Below, piece after piece: positions 12,501 to 25,118 of a DNA stretch of 64,000 bases. The position numbers and the translations under genes are program-made. Numbering within the stretch: position 1 is the first letter of the stretch; the number at the start of each line of letters is the position of its first letter. The notes under the pieces were generated by a model. It did not search any database. It was given only the letters and a program-made list of their open reading frames with translations, and was not told where the DNA came from. Source of the DNA: Rhizophlyctis rosea (Eukaryota; Chytridiomycota; Chytridiomycetes; Rhizophlyctidales; Rhizophlyctidaceae); the NCBI GenBank assembly GCA_027596075.1, contig JADGJC010000134.1, forward strand, positions 4,760 through 68,759, written 5' to 3'.

Positions 12501-14384
12501 ACTTCGGTAATCTATCATCAGAGCATAACATGCTCAACTGTTTGTGCCAATGTTTCGAGCACCATCATTCAAAGTCGCTCTTTACTTCCATCGGGCAACC
12601 CTAATTCAAATTTCGTCCAAAGTGACGGGTCTCAGAATTAATCCCTGTACTTCATATGGGTTGTTGCTTTTTGTGTGTCTCTTTCACCCTACCCAGCAAA
12701 CAAACAAAAAACAACAGTCCCACGTTTGACGAGTGCTGTTGCATAAAACCCCAGAACATTCCAATCGTTTTTGAAATCCGTATCCTCAAAGTTCGCCATC
12801 AACCAACCGATTCCATTCCTGTTTTTTTAAGAGTGGCCCAGCTGGTAGTCAAAGCATGTTTATCAGATGACGTGTACCTTTCCATTCATAGGAGAAGCTG
12901 ACGAAAGTAACGAAGTTTTCGGGCTGCGCACCGCCTGATGATCCACCATCAGCGCACTTATTTAGACGAAGCACATGGCACGGAAACACCCACCTGCTGG
13001 CACGTGATCAACCGGCGTCCGGCGGCAAAGTCTGAACCCTACCAGAAAAGGTTCGATGGGCATCATAAAAAGCAGTTTCAGGTCACGGGCTCAAAAGATT
13101 AGCTGACGGAAAATAATTCATGTTGTTGTACAAAATCACCCGCTCAAATATCCCAATTATTACAACAATCGAGAGATGGAGGGATGGGGAATGTGCTGCA
13201 CGTTCACACCTATGCACCTTTGATGGGCCTTATGGAAAACAGATGCTTCACTAATGGTGAAATGAAAGGAAGTGAAAGCCTAGAATGTGCGATCAGCTTG
13301 TCTTCCGCCTTCGAAAGAAGAGAGCTTGTTGCGGAGGTGGAGCATCTTGAATGCAAGTTTCAACCACCACTAAGTCCCTCATGGTTTCTTTCTGGTCCGT
13401 AAATTTATTTTTCCGGTCTGTATTTGCTCTAAAACTTATTCTGCCCTACAGAATCCATCCCAGAAGGACAATGCGGAGAAGGAGGACTACAGATTTTAAG
13501 ACCTGACGGAACCACGGGCTGTACGGCCAACACGCAAAAACAAACTGCTGTTCACCGATCCGACACATTCAAGCATTGCACAGAGTCGAAATCGAAACCC
13601 AAAGCCTCATGACCTTGATACCGCTATCCCAGTCTCCTCAAACTCCGATTCATCCCATCTCAAATGATGACGCCCTACCAAAAAACGGTAACGGGCCTCA
13701 GGAACCATGTTATCCGAAGCTGCATCGCATTACATGCTCACAGTGGTAGCATCAATTGCAACGAGTTACACAATTTATACATCAATCGGTTGATCTAATG
13801 GGAAATCGTTGCACGGCTGCCTCCAGTCATGGTAACGCACAGGACCATTCCAATAGTCAGACCGGTCTTGTAGGGCAAAAAAAGCATGCGCGGTGACAAG
13901 GAACTGGCGCTTGTGCAAATGACACTTCCCAACGCGCGGTACCCGTCAAATAATGACCCCACATTCCATAATCCAACCTATTTGGAGTGGCACAGTATCA
14001 GGAACTGGTCAAGTTTTTAGCAACGCAAGCCAAAAAAAAATGAAAAATAAAAGCAAAGAGTGTCCAGTGATTGTACGTTCATCTGAAATTATAAAAAACA
14101 GATGAAACCCCACATTCAGGTGTACCTTGGAGCTTATCTATGCGCATCATTAGTGATCTTGGGATTCGCACAGCATTGATTTAATAACGTGCTTCTGGAC
14201 AAACAGAAAAAGGAGTTGTGGAAAATGCAGATGTTGTAGCATCCGGGAGGGAACACTATCCCTTGCCCCTCGAAATTGCTCTCATGATATATTCATCAAA
14301 CCGTTTGGTGCAAAAAGGGTAGTCGCGGCATGCACATCAAAATAGCCATTGGACCAAAACAAAAACTACCTAGAAGACTTTTTT
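9555..14384. other. Intergenic desert
   Basis: Nearly 5 kb without a supportable gene. Open frames are under 110 codons, overlap, and show no splice-compatible partners. No tRNA, long repeat or transposon protein was recognised. Confidence 0.5.
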
Positions 14385-14905
14385 GTTGGAGAAAAACAAT
14401 ACCAAGAGCGATGAACAATAGATGTCACTGGCCTGGGGATGTTTGATGATCACCGCACTCGTCCGCTACGTTCCCACCCACAACCAATTCACATTCACCT
14501 CAACTCCCCAATCTCTCAAACCTACACGACATATATTACAAAAAGAAATAACAAAAATCAAATAAAAAACACACACGCACAATCTACCCTTTTCTCTACA
14601 TCTACTGCGCCCCAGCGTCAACAACCCCACCCTCCTGCGCCGCCGCAATCAACTTCGTGTTCGCAATAACCTGCAACACATCCTTCACGCCGTTCTTCCA
14701 GCTTGCCAACTAATCATTCAGTTGTCGCCATTGAGCTTCCGTAAAGGCGTGGTGGGTTGATCGGCTCGATAGATATTTGGGTCAACAAAGCAGAATAGCT
14801 TCTTTCAAAACCCACATGGAAGGAAAGGAGAAAAACTTACCTAATGACACAACAGTCTTCTTCAACTGGCGTCGATGAGGCTGGGTTGGGCTGCAGAAGT
14901 TGCCG
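14385..14905 (-). pseudogene. Decayed tandem copy of the eIF3m 3' end
   Basis: This stretch is clearly homologous to 15545-16045, the last two coding exons and 3' flank of eIF3m, in the same orientation and about 1.15 kb away. Shared blocks include the 3' flank (ATCACCGCACTCGTCCGCTA; ACGACATATATTACAAAAA) and the terminal exon (14602-14764 here against 15751-15910). The copy has an in-frame TAG at 14710-14712, where the functional gene has AAG (Lys in SDKLAS), and small indels. It lacks all upstream exons, so it cannot make a protein. Confidence 0.85.
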
Positions 14906-15750
14906 GTGCAGCTGTCAATATGACAGCCTGTGGCACCCATAAAATTAGCTTAAAATTGCTAGGTGACTTCACGAAAAGATGCTCGGGACGACTTCTTCCC
15001 AGGGTCAGAAGAAAAGAAAAAACAATGGTTTGTGTACGTTTTGAAATGGGCTGGGTGCCACGTTGGGTGCTTGAGGGTATATGAAGGAGCAGAACGATGC
15101 CGCCTCAGATGTTTGCAGGGAAAGGAGGAGTCAAAAACCGACCGGTCAGTCCACCGGCAAACGCAGTATGCCAACGCCAAAAAAGACGAAAACTCCGATC
15201 GGAGGATGTCCATCCGTGTCCCTTTGATGAGCAAATGAAACCCACAGTAACCGGACAGCACCTTCAAAAGTGTGGATGCATATCACTCCCGCACCCATCC
15301 GCACACCACATGTTCGAATATCGACGAACCGAGAACTTATGATAACAAACACCTGCAGTGTGTAACTCTCCAGGAGAAGAAAAAGGTATGGGGAAAACGA
15401 GGGTGTAGTATCCAGGAGGAGAGGACCCCTCTGACTTATTTCTTGAGACATCTATTGAGCATACGGTGCACGAACGCAGTCCACCAGTTCGTGCACCCCC
15501 AAAACAGGCACTGGACAAAACAAAAGTACCGAAAGCCTTGTGAATAAGGAAAAAAGAATTACCGAATTGATGACCAAATGATGTCACTGGCAAGTTTTTG
15601 GCACATGTGATCACCGCACTCGTCCGCTATGTTGCCACACCCCCACTCGACTCACATCCACTCCCAAAAGCACTCTCAAACCCACACGACATATATTACA
15701 AAAAGGAAAATAACAAAATCAAATAAAAAAAACACACAGATCTCTATACT
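14906..15750. other. Spacer between eIF3m and its relic copy
   Basis: Includes the 3' flank of eIF3m (from about 15545), which is duplicated at 14385-14600. Nothing coding recognised between 14906 and 15545. Confidence 0.5.
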
Positions 15751-17921
15751 CTACTGCGCAGCTTCAACCACTCCACCCTCCTGCGCCGCCGCAATCAACT
15801 TCGCATTCGCAATAACCTGCAACACATCCTTCAAGTTGTTCTTCCAGCTCGCCAACTTATCACTAAGCTGTCGCCACTGGGCTTCCGTGAAGACGCGGTG
15901 GGTTGATCGGCTTTAGGGAGAAGAGAGATTGATTAGTGGGAAGGGGAGATATGGGACTTTGTTCAACGAAAAAGGAGCTAACCTGACGACAACAGTCTTC
16001 TTGAGTTGGTTCATCTTAGCGTCAATGAGACCCGCTCGGATGACTGCGTTGGGGGTAAAGTTTCGTAAATAATCCGTGGAGTAAATAAATAAACGTAAAC
16101 CAACACCGAAACGCGTCCCGCTCCCACAAAAGCAAAAACGTCAACATCAAACTAACCATCAATAACCCAAACCTCAACCTCCCCCTCCTCAACCTCCAAC
16201 TCCCTCGCAATAACATCATACCCAACCTCCCCACCAACACTCCCACTAGCCAAACTAGCCATCGTCAAAAGCCTCATCTTCTCCACACACCCCTCCTCGC
16301 CCAACCCTTCCTTCTCCACCACACCCTTATTCTCCTTCACGAACTTCCGGTACGCTTTCAAATCCTGGTCCAAGAACACGGAGAGGAGGTCGAACAACTT
16401 GGAGGGTTTAAGAGCTTGGACGGCTTTGAGGGTGTACAGGTCTTCGAAGTTGAGGACTTGAGGCAGACGGATGGCGTCCCGCACTGCCGCGATGGATTGG
16501 TCGGTGGATTGTTTGAGGGTTGCGGCGTCGGCTTGTTCGTAGGTTTGGAGGTGTTTTAGGCGGTATTCGTAGGCTGTGGGTTTGCTGTGTTGTGAGGGAG
16601 GTTGGGTTAGTTAGAATGAAGTTATTGAATACTGATCGGCGTGACCGAAAATAGAAGATTTGGCCTCAATCGATTGCACGAGAGGTACCCTTCCATCCCA
16701 AGCGCTGATGCCGTCCCCGCCGATAGTCAACTATCCAAAACTCGATTCGCTTCGCCTTCCGCAGCTCTTCAAACCTCTTCCCGCTTCCAAATCCCACTTC
16801 TCACCCCTCTAAACATCAACAATATCCCAATCTACTCACAGCGCCTCATTCTCCTCCAACTTCTGACTCAACAACAAGTATAGTGCCCTCTGCTGGTTCA
16901 ACCCAATTCCCCACTGAGCGATCGAAGCACTAAGCGTGGACAACTCTGGGATCAAGGCATCAAGCTCGTCGTTGTTGGCGGCGACATTGACGATGGCGGA
17001 GTAGACGTCGGCGCGGAGTGGGGAGGTGGCTTCGAGGTTATTGTAGAGGTTGGAGAGGCTGGAAGTTAGAGGTGAAATGATCAGTGAGTGGATTGCAATC
17101 CCGTGCCGACCGTCCTGCATGACAAGGAGACCAAACTACTCCCCCTTCTGCCCGACGTGATTCCGCACTTCCTACCATCCTCCCGCTCCGCAGCACTAGA
17201 GCCTTTCCCACTGCAACCTCCCTCTACCTTGATTCCCGTGCCGTTGATCGCACCATCTCCCCTCCTACATTGCCCAAATTCCACACTCCCCACCATTCTA
17301 CCGCTTCGGACCATCAACCTGCCTTCCCAAACCCACCCCAACCCCCACCCTGCTCCCCTTCTCTTGCGTTCACAACACATACATCTTCAATTTGGGTTGG
17401 GCACGCTCTGCTGGGGAGTCGACGATGGGTTGGATGATGTTTGTGACGATTTCAGCGTGTTGGTCTGCAGGTGCGTCCTTGATCAAGGCGATAAGAAGGT
17501 TGTAAACAGACTCCATATCTGCAAGAGGCTCATGGCGTCAGAGAAGTAAATTGCGAGTCTGGAGTTCACCAAACGTAGCCTGCGGCGCAAGAGGCACACA
17601 AGGCAAGGGATATGCGGTCAGTGACTTACCCCTCTCGTTCACGGCCAAAAGGCTACCGCTCTCCTTTGCGAATTTGGAAAGGACGTCCGTGTATTTGTTT
17701 GCGTCATGGAGGGGCTTTATGGACTTGTAAAAAGGGCCTTCTTTAGGTTCGCCTTTGAGCTCGCCGATCAGATTTGCGAGCGTGAGAAACTATGCATGGG
17801 CAAAAAGGGCAAAAGGAATTAGTGATCTGAGCAGGCTACAGAGAGCGCGACTGGCTCACCCGCTTGGGTGTCAACAACCCACCTGGTCACTGGAGTAGAA
17901 TGCGACACTTGAGGGAGCCAT
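15751..17921 (-). CDS. Eukaryotic translation initiation factor 3 subunit M (PCI domain)
   Basis: Seven exons on the minus strand: 17921-17883, 17789-17630, 17518-17383, 17058-16840, 16584-16157, 16043-15983, 15910-15751; 400 aa, close to the usual eIF3m length. All joins keep frame with GT-AG borders. The C-terminal half is a PCI domain: 'FEDLYTLKAVQALKPSKLFDLLSVF', 'EKMRLLTMASLASG' and the winged-helix part 'YDVIARELEVEEGEVEVWVID', followed by 'AKMNQLKKTVVV' and 'STHRVFTEAQWRQL', all typical of eIF3m. It is a subunit of the eIF3 complex that promotes 43S assembly and mRNA recruitment in the cytoplasm. Intron 4 is long (324 nt). It is divergent with EAF, sharing a promoter of about 440 bp. 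A relic copy of its 3' end lies downstream. Confidence 0.93.
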
Positions 17922-18164
17922 ATTGACGGGTTATTGCGCGGGGTTGAGGAGGAACGTATCAGGGTGGTAATGGGGGGTTGTAGATCGCCAATGGGCCAGT
18001 AGCTATTTTTGCGGCCAAGGCAAGATGGGAGTGGGTTTTCAGAAATGTTTGGACCGAATGCGGCTTGGGGCTTGAGTACGGCGTGTGGCTGGTGCTGCGC
18101 CAACGCTTTGTCATGCTTGTGTCAGCAAGGGAATGATTGGCAACCGAGTGTGGAGTGACACGTT

Positions 18165-18213
18165 GTTACACACCGTTCTACATCGTTACACATTGTGACA
18201 CATTGTGACACGG
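18165..18213. promoter_or_regulatory. Repeated TTACACATTGTGACAC motifs in bidirectional promoter
   Basis: Between the start codons of eIF3m (17921, -) and EAF (18358, +), the elements GTTACACA, GTTACACATTGTGACACA and TTGTGACACG are repeated closely. GTGACAC/GTTACAC half-sites occur at least four times. Such clustering in a shared promoter suggests transcription-factor sites, but no known factor is assigned. Confidence 0.35.
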
Positions 18214-18357
18214 ATCGCCCCCCCCGAATGTCCCACCGTCAGGACATGCCAACCATGTCAAATTTCACACTGGAACAATCCTGCCTTCAATTTCAACCCT
18301 TGCTATTGCCGCTATCACAATTCACATTATCCTTTGCACATCCACCTACAACATAAG

Positions 18358-19934
18358 ATGTCTTTTGCAGAAGCACAGTATCGGCTGGAACTAGGCGCGT
18401 CTTTTCATACGGGGGTTGCCCCGCATCTAGCTGTGAAATGTGTGTCACGTTGTCGGATTCGGAATTCTGTCGGCATCGTCTGAAACGCCTCCCCTCTCTC
18501 TCCCCTTTTCCTTACAGACTCGAATAAACCTCAGGGCATAGATAACAGTAGACCCGGAAATCTCGCTTCAACGGTGGAGAACGAGTGGCAGCTTTCCTTT
18601 GGGAAGAAGCAGGTCCATATCAATTGCCATTGTTTCCGCTTTGTGATGTTCATATCGCCGATCCACCGTATTTCTGAAACCATGTCCGCTTTCTAGTCAG
18701 GGGACTCATATACTTTCGTCGGACAAGAAGCGCAAAGTTCTGACGTGGAATGTGCACTTGTATACGATGCGGAACGTGAGGTAAGTGTAGACGGAGGTAT
18801 CATGAAGTCATCATGATATTAAGAGTGCGAGGCCGGCGATGGTGGGCAGGTGCTTTGGTGCGGTAGCGTGGCGCGATGGTTGGGGAAGGCGTGCTGAATG
18901 TAATGGAGGCTTGTCAGCATGGTCCGATTTAATTGTGAGCGGGAGCGAAGCTTGCACAAATGCGGTGCGCACCTTCTTCAGGCATAACAATATAACACAG
19001 TGAATGAGCTTAGCGAACGATCAACGGAGTTGCAATGGGATACGGACAAGAGGGGCGAAGGAACTAGGGTTTGGGATTCATCAAATCTAATTCATCCACT
19101 CAGGTCTACATCCTAGAACGCCTCGTAACCCTCCCCGTCACATACAAACCCACCCGCACCACCGCCCTCCCCACCACAACCCCAACACATCCCCTCTCCC
19201 CGAACACGTCCCAACCACCAACAACCAAATCCCCACCCCAACCAACCCCACCCCCCGCCCCCATCTCCGACTCCGACTCCCCCTTCGCGTCCTCCTCCGA
19301 CTCCGACAACGACATGTCCGCCCTAGACGAAGAACTCGACAACGCCTTCTCAGAAATCGAAGCCGAAGATCGTGCCGCGGATCCGTCATCCTTGTCGACA
19401 GCTGGAGCGTCACCGCCTTCTCTTGACGCAAACGACTCACCTCCGGAACAAACGCCAGCGGACGTAGACGCGGAGGACGACTTCAATCTTGATGGGTATT
19501 TGGGGGAATTGGAAGAAGAGGGTGGCGGTGGGGATGTTGGCACGAGGGATGGGAATGGGGATGTGGAGATGGCGGATGCTGGTGGTGGTGGTGGTGGTGG
19601 TGGGGGACAAGATAATGGGGAGTCGTCGTCGGCGCCGGTTTCGTATCATGCTCCCACAACACAATCACCTAATCAGACACTAACTCCGACGCCGGTGAAT
19701 GGGAAGAAGAAGGGTCCGATTTCTTTGGCGGCTTTACGTATGTTTATTATTGTTCCTTCCTCCTCCTTTGTCTCTTGTTGCAGGATTTAACACGTAACTA
19801 ACATCAATTTTATTTGCGATTCAGATGGAGATGTAGACGACGACGAATCCAGCAGTGGGTCTTCTTCTAGTAGCGGGAGCGATAGTGGGAGTGATAGTGG
19901 GAGTAGTAGTGATGAGGATGACGACAAGAAGTGA
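18358..19934 (+). CDS. ELL-associated factor (EAF) family protein
   Basis: Exons 18358-18439, 18518-18612, 18697-18780, 19104-19737, 19825-19934; 334 aa. The first 100 residues match the EAF N-terminal domain in order: 'RLELGASFHT', 'KPQGIDNSRPGNL', 'SYTFVGQ', then 'VECALVYDAEREVYILERL', which corresponds to the VECxLIYD...FxLERL core. After this come a Pro/Ser/Thr-rich region, acidic stretches, a run of nine or so glycines and a C-terminal Ser/Asp-rich tail (SGSDSGSDSGSSSDEDDD), like the acidic transactivating tails of EAF proteins. EAF binds ELL and stimulates RNA polymerase II elongation in the nucleus. Intron 2 uses a GTCCAT donor. A possible relic of its last exon lies at about 22.05 kb. 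Confidence 0.85.
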
Positions 19935-22043
19935 TGGATCGTTTTCATCTTGGCCTTACAGCACGTGTTCACATACCCCGATTGGTTTTTTGATTTCTTG
20001 TTGGCAGCACATACACGCATAGTGCGCATGGTTGTAGATAGATTGCGTTTGTGGGTGCGTCTATTTTTTTCTTGATGTAGAATATACCCCTTTTGAACTC
20101 TCAAGATGGAAATTGGCGTTCTGGACCTTCGGACGTGTGGGACGTTGAGGCGAGCCCTGCTGATGAGATCGCTGCTTTAGCAGTAGAATGAATTGTTTGG
20201 GAATTGCACCTTTTTTTCGCTTGAACATGACGCTCACGATCACCCCCTAAGGAATCGCAATCAAATTCTGTTCGTTTGATGCAATACAACACATGTGAGC
20301 CTCATAGGCAATGAAGATTCATGGAGTGCTTTCAGAAGACATGACCTTCATACCTCACCGCGCCGGTCCTCTCTTTTTTGATCCTTTGTTTTTTGAGGTG
20401 CACCCAGGGCCTACTAGTTGGTTGGTGCCATCTGACAGATCAGTGTGTGGGATCATCACCAGCTCGTTGTGCGGACGCCCGTGCATTGTATGGACACCCG
20501 GGCATTCTGCTAGATCTATGACTTTTCCCATTGGTTTCATTTCGCAACTTTTTGTTCATATACAAAACCACATTTGGTGGGTCGGGGCAAAAGGAAACGA
20601 GAGTTGGTAGCTGACGTAGAATTGGACTGAGCGCATTGTGAGTGTGGATGCCTCATCCCTCAAGTCATGTCCTTGCACATCTTACTGACGAAGCTGTGAC
20701 CTTCAAACGCACTCTATGGGGAATTGGCAGGAAAAATCACTTTCCCCAGCGTCTTTTCAAACTATGTGATCAATATGACATTGGTCGACACGTTTGCCGA
20801 TCGATGAACGAGGCTGTGTTGCTTGCTTCTGACTTGCATCTAACGCCCTCTACATGCTTCGTGCTGAAATCATCAATCTTTTTTGCCGACCAAGACCTCT
20901 TAGGGTGTCCAAAGTAAGGAGGCAAATGTGCAAATACTTCTCACCCACCCCCCTGTAGATGACGCTAGGTCATTGCAACTTGTGTGATTTGAGTGCTGCT
21001 AGTGCTTGATAGCGGTGACAGAGCACGATTAGGATTGTCCCCTCCGACTGTTTGATTTTGTGGACTGGTCCTTCTCCCAATGGTTCTTCGAGTTATTGGA
21101 TCAATAGTGGTGGGTGCACTTGCTACCACAAAAGGTGCCATCTTGGAAAACAGCATCATCCACTGGTCCACCAAGATTTGGGACTTGAGCAACCCAGGCC
21201 TTTGAGAGTTGAACATGTGCAACCTGTGTTCCAAATCTCCTTTGCCGTCCAACTGCCGCTCTGGATGGTCAATGTTTTTCTGGTGCGTTCGAGTAGGTAT
21301 GTTAGCTCGCATTATAATGGGAAGCGGAAAAGAAGGGGTCGGAGACCTCAGAAAATTCGAATGGTAGCAAGCTGCGTTGCGTTGAGCTCATTACCCACGA
21401 CTTACTAAGAAGTTTGATGTGTTTGAATACCTGCGATAGATGTAATAGTCCAGCATGCCGGATTCATTGACTTCACTCCGTTCAATCCCACTCTGACATT
21501 CGGACGGGACACAAAAAGCAAACTATGTGCTTGGAAGAGCATCGTCACTGAATCTCTGGAATTGCCAGGCTGCCACGACATCGACGAATATGGGGCAATC
21601 CGTGCTTTTTGTCCCACCCAGCAGTTCCAAACTTACCCATGGTTTGCGCATGTGGGCTAGAACGGGGAGAAGAAAAAACAAATCGTTCGGGCAGTTCCTC
21701 TCCAACTTCTTCGGTGACTAGCTGCGACCAAGTCTCTGATGAGCATTGTGCGATAGTTTTCGTTTAGGTTTGGTGATCATCTGCACTGAACATCTGAGGT
21801 GCGTTCTCTTTGAATCTGCTGGAAGATTCGTGGCATTAAGACCAAAGGGGAGGTCACCACAGCAGTTGGACCAATCCATCCTCTTCCACAACCATTGTGG
21901 GCAGGTGGTTCGTTGTTGCGCATCGCTTACGTTATTTGGCGATGTTGTGCCACATTGGCGGAACACTCAGTTCGCTGTGACGTTTTGCAACTTTTTGCGT
22001 CGTCAGTGTCGTCTATTCATGAGGTTGTTACTGTGAACATCCT
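19935..22043. other. Intergenic region downstream of EAF
   Basis: EAF 3' flank, then sequence in which I see no gene. Confidence 0.5.
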
Positions 22044-22145
22044 AATGGATATCTGTACATAGACCGATTTCAGCAGCGGGTCCTCTTCCTCGATTGGAGC
22101 GTTCGTGTGAGTAGTGGGGATAGTGGTAATGATGAAGAGTGATGT
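22044..22145 (+). pseudogene. Possible relic of the EAF terminal exon
   Basis: The stretch from an ATGGATAT... block through AGCAGCGGGTCCTCTTCC to GATGAAGAGTGATG resembles EAF exon 5 (19825-19934: AGCAGTGGGTCTTCTTCT ... GATGAGGATGAC...AAGTGATG), in the same orientation, about 2.2 kb downstream. Similarity is around 100 bp long, imperfect and in a low-complexity Ser/Asp-coding region, so chance resemblance is possible. Confidence 0.35.
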
Positions 22146-24925
22146 CTGATAGCTTCTGGGAGGACTCTCCCGTTGGTTTCACGGCAGAATCTTGATGAGT
22201 AACCTCTCCACCTCTTTTTGCCTCCTTTGCACCGATCGCAATTGCGTCCACGAAAATCATCCCAACGCCCATAATGGGCAGTCTTGAATGTCGAAATTGC
22301 TCGGAAGTTCAGCAAGGTGTGGATTGTCATATTCCGACGCTATGCATCCTCCCCTTTTGCCGACAAATTCATTTTGTTTGTTTCGACAATTAGAACAGTA
22401 TTTCCAAGGTCTTTGCAATCCAGGGGTCACCGGAAATACTGGGATCCCATCTTACCGCCAAGGGGAGTACGGATAATTCGACATTGAGGGCGCGGCGTGA
22501 TTTCAAGAGCTTGAGTAGCTTGGACCTGGCTACCAAATGCATACCTCGTTGTCTATTCTTACTTTTCTGTCGCTACTCATGGGTAAAATTATGAACTGCG
22601 TTCCACCACAAGCAGCCAACAGGAAAATCACTCGTTCTGAGTGTATTCCGGACAGGCATGTAAGAACATTCATGTCTAGTACGTTCCCACCTCATGCCTG
22701 GCCCGACGTGTCGCCGGTGTTCTTTTTGGGCCTTGAAAATGCGGATCTTGCAAAATCAATAGAGAAAAAGAACGAGCAAGACGGATGCCGAATTTGGGCA
22801 AAGTTGCTCGAGAATTTGGATGGCACCCACCCGTATAATGCTTCGACTTTCTACCGAACGATTCAAGACTCCGTCGGAGAGACTGGACACCTCATCGAGC
22901 GCCATTCGGGTTACCATAATGGGATGTGATATCCTTCTATCTACTTTGACAAGTGCGAAAAGGGTTATGACCTCCAAAGTTTGAGGTCTCATTATCTTCC
23001 AGTAAGGCCGGAGTATCCAGTTCACTGATGCACCTACAATGTATGAATCGGGAATCGCTCACATGGCATCAAGACGCTTGCCACTCTTGCCCAGCCACCA
23101 AATTCACTATCCTCATGATGTCGTCCTCTTTTTTGGCCGCTTTTCATCTCGCACTACATCGATCGGCATCTCACAGCCAAGAAAGGCGAGAGAAAACATG
23201 CCGGGTGAGCCGCCAGGCGAGGATATGCACAGCATCGCAAAATTTCTTCTTTAATTTTGTTTGTATTCTTTTCTGTTTTCCACATTCAACCGCAGTTCGG
23301 ATAGTGGGTTTGCAAGAAAAAGAACAAGTACGGGATGGTAATTCAGAGACATTCTGGCAAGGAATTGTGGATGCCAGCCCACGAATTGATCACCAACATC
23401 ACAATGTTGACCCTGTGGCTGAATCGAGCTGAATTAGCACGTGCGCCATGTCCGCGATGCGTGCATGCAGGGATGCAGCAAACATGAGCGACGCGTTAGC
23501 ACCTTGGGGTGCTGCCCCACCCGCGCTGAGTCCGCTCCTTGCCAATTTTTCACTGAAGCGCATTGCCATCTCGGCAATGCTTGTGCCCCCCAGTGCCATA
23601 ATAGCACTTGCAATTGATGTTATATTGGCGGAAAAATAAAATTTTGTCTTTACACGGTTAAATGCGTTAACACACATTGCAATTCTCGCACTGAATTCGG
23701 CGCTCCATCAGCGCTGCGGAACCCCTTTTTCAAAATCGTGATGAAGTTGTTCAAAAGAGCTGCCTCTATACAATGACTGTGTACGCATTCCTTAAGTCCA
23801 TCACCGCCATTTGGGCGCGGACACCGCAATGTGATATGGCATCGATGCCGCTTGAGAGCTCGTAATATGATCACTCGATGCAGGTCATTTCGTTTCATTC
23901 GAAATGCATTTCCGTTCCGCAAAAATATCATCGTTGGTTTTTGCTTGCGAAGCGTTTTTGCTGATAGCGATTACTCATTTGACGATTGTACAACCTGGAT
24001 GGTGAACTCCTCTGCTCCGATGTTCCAAGAACGTTGCAACTTGAAAGATTACAGCCCTATCGGTGCTGGATAGCAGTCAATATACTTCGCTCTTTGAGGT
24101 AACATACATCAGATTCGTCTGTGTTTCATTTTCATGCGCATCATCCTGTCAATCTGTACACTCCCAAAGCGAAGCAAACAAGCTTCTTGGAATTCCCATC
24201 TCCCCAGAAAGAAAGGGATGTGTACTCGATGTGACTGAACAAATTCAAGCTCTGCATGAACACGTGCGCACCCCCTATCAAAAAGGGGTACATTATACCT
24301 TGGCTTTCACATTTGAGCATGCGCAGGACTATGCTTACCGCATCCACCGCATTCAGTCTCTCCGATGGGTGTTCGTCTATTTTTAGCGGTCCAGGCTCAC
24401 CGCTTGAATGTCCCCGACACAAAAAAGGAGTAAAAGACCATTGCTAAGTTGGCAGCATGAATGGCTTTTGTTCGTCTCTTCTTGCTCTGAAACACTGCAT
24501 CCCTTAGTAACGCACGGTCGTACAACCTTGATGCTGAAGGTGGAAAGAACAATATACGCAATCCGTGCTCTGCTATCGCTTTTAGCTTGCCATCTCATCC
24601 TTATCAAGGAAAAGCCAGCAGCGCTCACCGCATTACTGATTTTCTTCACCATCGATACACCACACATGCGTAGATGAGATCCAGTTGCTCCTGGCCGTCC
24701 AAAGCTATCGGATACCTTTGAGGCTACATACATTCCCAATTTATGCAACGCCGAAGGGATATCCGAATCCGGCGGTACTGCTGTCAAAAGCGCTTGCGCT
24801 TTGCAAAAACTTGTGCGCGAAGTGGGTAGGTTCCTGTCACTGTCAGCAACTTTGGCTATCGGCCAAATGGTTGTTACTGCAACCTGTCAACCCACGACTG
24901 TCCACCTTCGCCCCAAGCTTGAGTT

Positions 24926-24957
24926 TGTTTGCTTACATCATCGGTCGACACCGCCAC
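24926..24957 (+). repeat. Dispersed ~32-bp repeat, copy 1
   Basis: Core TGTTTGCTTACATCATCGG followed by TCGACACCGCCAC. It matches copies at 28808-28845 (+) and 35688-35723 (-) with few differences. All three lie in gene deserts. Confidence 0.65.
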
Positions 24958-25040
24958 ATTGTCAGATGATAGCGCATCCCTGCCATGAAGGATCAAACTC
25001 AGTTCCAACTCCACGAATACTATGCAGTGCTCCGATAGTT

Positions 25041-25118
25041 GGTGCTGTTCACTATCGGCTGGTGACGCCTCGTCCGGATGGTGCTGTTCGCTATTGGCTG
25101 GTAACCCCTCGTCCGGAT
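25041..25118 (+). repeat. Tandem repeat, 2 x 39 bp
   Basis: Units 25041-25079 and 25080-25118 begin GGTGCTGTTC and end CCTCGTCCGGAT, differing at five positions. The length is a multiple of three, so the surrounding frame stays open, but I see no gene. Confidence 0.9.
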
